Positions 5,101 through 6,065 of a stretch of 6,065 nucleotides of DNA are shown piece by piece. The stretch's first letter is position 1. Each line of letters begins with the position of its first letter. The stretch is from Candidatus Woesearchaeota archaeon. GTDB lineage: Archaea; Nanobdellota; Nanobdellia; Woesearchaeales; UBA525. Location of the stretch: contig DUGD01000045.1 of NCBI GenBank assembly GCA_013331575.1, positions 1-6,065 of the forward strand. Reading direction: 5' to 3'. The notes below the pieces were generated by a model. That model was not told the DNA's origin and searched no databases. It saw only the letters and a list, made by a program, of their open reading frames with translations. Made by a program: the position numbers and the translations under genes.

Positions 5101-6065
5101 AGGACGGCGGCATGGGCAGCGACCTCGCGACGGCAAGCATCGCGAATGTAGCGCCATTCCCCGAGATCGTCAGCCTCGATGACGGCTTCGAAGGCAGCCC
5201 CATCAGCATGACCTTCAACTTCAGCGACCCGGCGGGCGTCAACGACCAGCCGTACCGATACAACGTCACGTGGGGCGATGGAACGTCCGACGCGGCCGAA
5301 GGCATCAGCTATGCTGCGGGCAGCGGCATCACGTTGAGCCACACCTACGCCGATAACGGACTGTACACCGTGAGCGCGGTTGTATGGGACCATGATGGCA
5401 TGGGCTATTTCGGAGCGGACGACACAACTATCGAGAATGTCGACCCGACCGTGACTGTTCTTTCGCCTAACGGTGGCGAGGAATGGAATGGCATGCGCGT
5501 AGTGAACTGGACCTTCAGCGACCCTGGAGCGGACACATACCTATGCGAGGCGTACCTCTACAACACCTCCGGCGTGCAATCGCCGCTGATAACGCACATT
5601 GATCTCGGATCATGCATCGAGGGCGATAACAGCGTCGCGTTCGATACGACCGCGTACGATGACGCAGCCAATTGGCGCGTGAGCGTGACAGTGACTGATG
5701 ACGATGCAGGAAGCGACAGTGACGACTCGGATGCGGACTTCACCATTGACAACACCGCACCGGTAAGCACATTGACGCTCGGAAACCCGAACTTCAACAA
5801 CAGCGGAACGATATACGTGAATGGAACAACAACGTTCACGCTGAGCGCAGTCGACAACATCGTAGGCGTCCTCACCACCATCTATAGCATTGATGGCGGC
5901 GGATTGATAACCTATCATGATCCGTTGACGATGGCAGGATACCCTGAAGGAGCCCACACGCTACAGTTCTACTCAGTAGATATTCTGGGGAATCACGAAC
6001 TGACGCAGGCATTCAACTTTGTTATCGACAACAGCGTTCCTGACGCCGACCTCGCCATCGGCGAG
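2166..6065 (+). CDS. Giant secreted mosaic surface/adhesin-like protein with PKD and Ig-like repeats (3'-truncated)
   Basis: I translated the frame through the window edge: 1300 codons, no stop. Residues 1-27 are a Sec signal peptide (hydrophobic core VLAAIILTMFFA, cleavage near ANA or ALA). Then: 28-186 a beta-sandwich ('IPAGATIDGIEVRVEG', 'YVDHVQIRVHY'); 191-269 a Cys-rich CTDC-like region; 272-452 a beta module with Ca2+ loop DADNDGFVD (392-400); 455-604 another with DTNDNGAYD (512-520); 605-709 and 710-810 Ig-like repeats opening with DxSAP; 817-1093 three PKD domains; 1095-1194 a KNH-like module ('SPNGGEEW'); 1195-1287 an OmpL47-like module ('YSIDGGG', 'EGAHTLQFYSVDILGN'); the next starts at 1288. 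At least 15 N-x-S/T sequons and only seven lysines are present. The expected role is envelope structure, adhesion or partner binding. No catalytic domain is recognised in the visible part. The membrane anchor, if any, lies beyond the window. Start chosen for signal-peptide fit and upstream GGGGG. Confidence 0.92.
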   Translation, partial: MKQAASYTVLAAIILTMFFATANAALADTTGWLSPTANVNDGWDHPSWAYASDDSRARANEYDDVVLYLQFGSSIPAGATIDGIEVRVEGYTTGQRQAAVSLSWNGGTSFTSGSNGIRTTNVNFQAFSPWDDSLSTLGGSTTNWGRTWATSDFSGSNFRIKLDATGPTTGDIYVDHVQIRVHYTPAVAPECIVNADCSDSNACNGAEICSPEGDCVAGTPLTCDDSNSCTDDTCNPASGCAFTGDITNPTTSCEDNNVCTAEACMIDGSCGYTAVTYTRYVSFNGVDTGDCTNSSAPCRSVYFAQQQSCVGDRIGVVGTNEIVNPRIDLIYAFEGLEFDFANVPATPGNTVTVVQAQCESPNVFSMAGICYSINSSMPNGQFSVMLTFSYLDADNDGFVDSTGQDETQLAVYYNDGTAWTQIPTKAPDTVRDTTANTITVLLNHFTNFALSSSVVVTGQDLTPDYAQSGQSVQVLGLLFNNSGPSSDWIDELFVTFAGTTTTDVPTVEFFSDTNDNGAYDAGIDTRIGGVQTWVAGKAGQTFLSADADRTINSGETQWFFIVYNTSISATAGDSIGGYIAAGELGLASSGDTETVINMGGSTILDSSAPETLGASASPNPTKDNLNVSAAAMDDVGVHSGKVCIDNATPGCVGYTLSPSDGTPGGVTEIVTTTIDTIPLAEGLHTLYFRAIDMAMRVDMTPWAVLNVMFDHSAPVTAINAVPSILTVSTWTFNGTSIDAYTRIMNPGVSYQLDIDGWHLAAPVDGAWDELTEEYRFTLSGLAEGAHTIFVRASDEPGNVENPPAELSFCVDTVWPVANAGGPYTVNEGAGIDIDGTASYDPTENCGNLTYQWFMDGNIWTGLTVPYFNAAWGDNGTHTMTIQVTDAAGHATNASTTVTVLNVAPNVTAIDMSGDEGSAVTLHVDFTDPATTNDEPYSWYVDWGDGTSTGPTIETYDSFEIDHVYADNGTYTINVSVTDKDGGMGSDLATASIANVAPFPEIVSLDDGFEGSPISMTFNFSDPAGVNDQPYRYNVTWGDGTSDAAEGISYAAGSGITLSHTYADNGLYTVSAVVWDHDGMGYFGADDTTIENVDPTVTVLSPNGGEEWNGMRVVNWTFSDPGADTYLCEAYLYNTSGVQSPLITHIDLGSCIEGDNSVAFDTTAYDDAANWRVSVTVTDDDAGSDSDDSDADFTIDNTAPVSTLTLGNPNFNNSGTIYVNGTTTFTLSAVDNIVGVLTTIYSIDGGGLITYHDPLTMAGYPEGAHTLQFYSVDILGNHELTQAFNFVIDNSVPDADLAIGE
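2736..2972 (+). repeat. Cys-rich CTDC-like repeat region within the giant protein
   Basis: Thirteen cysteines occur in residues 191-269, in about three units: 191/197/203/209/215, 223/229/234/240 and 252/259/264/269. The middle unit, 'CDDSNSCTDDTC', matches the pattern I know from Pfam's Dictyostelium repeat (CTDC), also seen in bacterial and archaeal surface proteins. The units are probably disulfide-bonded outside the cell. They have diverged enough that no DNA-level tandem repeat remains. Confidence 0.7.
3978..4595 (+). repeat. Two tandem Ig-like modules within the giant protein
   Basis: Residues 605-709 and 710-810 each open with D-x-S-A-P and carry near their ends 'EGLHTLYFRAID' (681-692) or 'EGAHTIFVRASDEPGN' (783-798). 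The spacing between module starts is 105 and then 101 residues. This is the common bacterial/archaeal surface Ig-like pattern. In the first copy the usual D-x-x-G-N turn is altered to DMAMR. Confidence 0.6.
4614..5444 (+). repeat. Three tandem PKD domains within the giant protein
   Basis: PKD 1 (residues 817-904) has the classic 'ANAGGPYTVNEG' opening and 'DNGTHTMTIQVTDAAGH'. PKD 2 (905-997) has WGDGT at 942-946 and 'HVYADNGTYTINVSVTD'. PKD 3 (998-1093) has WGDGT at 1036-1040 and 'HTYADNGLYTV'. They are joined by NVAP (901-904), NVAP (994-997) and NVDP (1090-1093), a period of 93-96 residues. PKD folds usually act as rigid extracellular spacers or interaction modules. Confidence 0.85.
5748..6026 (+). 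repeat. OmpL47-like module, first of a probable series
   Basis: The module runs from 'DNTAPVSTLTLGNP' to just before 'DNSVPDADLAIGE' (residues 1195-1287, 93 residues). The inside pattern 'YSIDGGGLITYHDPLTM...EGAHTLQFYSVDILGN' is that of OmpL47-type and related surface beta modules. The second boundary motif at 1288 indicates another copy running off the window edge. Confidence 0.6.

Noticed and set aside
4614..5444. Recent DNA-level tandem duplication in the PKD array
   Set aside because: The linker codons differ between copies (for example the three NVAP/NVDP sites) and no long identical stretches are seen, so the repeats are old and diverged.
1..6065. CRISPR array, tRNA/rRNA gene, insertion sequence or defence system
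   Set aside because: I saw no regularly spaced identical repeats, no cloverleaf or rRNA-like segment, no transposase and no terminal inverted repeats; all long frames are explained by two surface proteins and one regulator.

Overview
The window looks archaeal. The promoter candidates are TATA/BRE-type, gene 1 ends at a T-rich tract with no strong hairpin, there is an Lrp/AsnC-family regulator, and the two flanking genes encode exported, mosaic cell-surface proteins. The membrane-proximal 'LLTGAVTG' stretch, the C-terminal transmembrane anchor with a Lys/Arg tail, and the PKD, FG-GAP and 'NGDExGVDCGG' modules resemble surface proteins I associate with DPANN archaea such as Woesearchaeota-like lineages. 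That placement is inference; no rRNA, tRNA or marker gene is present to fix it.

Layout. (1) Positions 2-1174, + strand: the C-terminal 390 residues of a surface protein with an FG-GAP/beta-propeller ectodomain, a Cys motif, a Gly linker, a Thr/Ser-rich stalk and a C-terminal membrane anchor. The 5' end lies outside the window. (2) Positions 1175-1423: a convergent intergenic region with a T-rich probable terminator for gene 1, a small imperfect hairpin and a weak T-rich tract after the regulator. (3) Positions 1424-1945, - strand: an Lrp/AsnC-family transcription regulator with an uncertain start. (4) Positions 1946-2165: a 220-base divergent control region. It holds a TATA/BRE promoter for the regulator, a 23-base palindrome that becomes a 10-bp RNA hairpin just before the regulator start, further short inverted repeats, a second TATA-like element and a Shine-Dalgarno-like G run for the rightward gene. 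(5) Positions 2166-6065, + strand: the first 1300 residues of a very large secreted mosaic protein, open to the window edge. It has a signal peptide, a beta-sandwich, a Cys-rich CTDC-like repeat region, two beta modules with Ca2+-loop motifs, two Ig-like repeats, three PKD domains, a KNH-like 'PNGGE.W' module, an OmpL47-like module and the start of another.

The two outer genes probably build the cell envelope or mediate adhesion; both are acidic and lysine-poor. The regulator is divergent from the large gene and shares its control region, so it may regulate both itself and that gene, but this is inferred from position only. I found no mobile element, CRISPR array, RNA gene or recognisable defence system. 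Long antisense reading frames in the large gene look like by-products of its codon bias.
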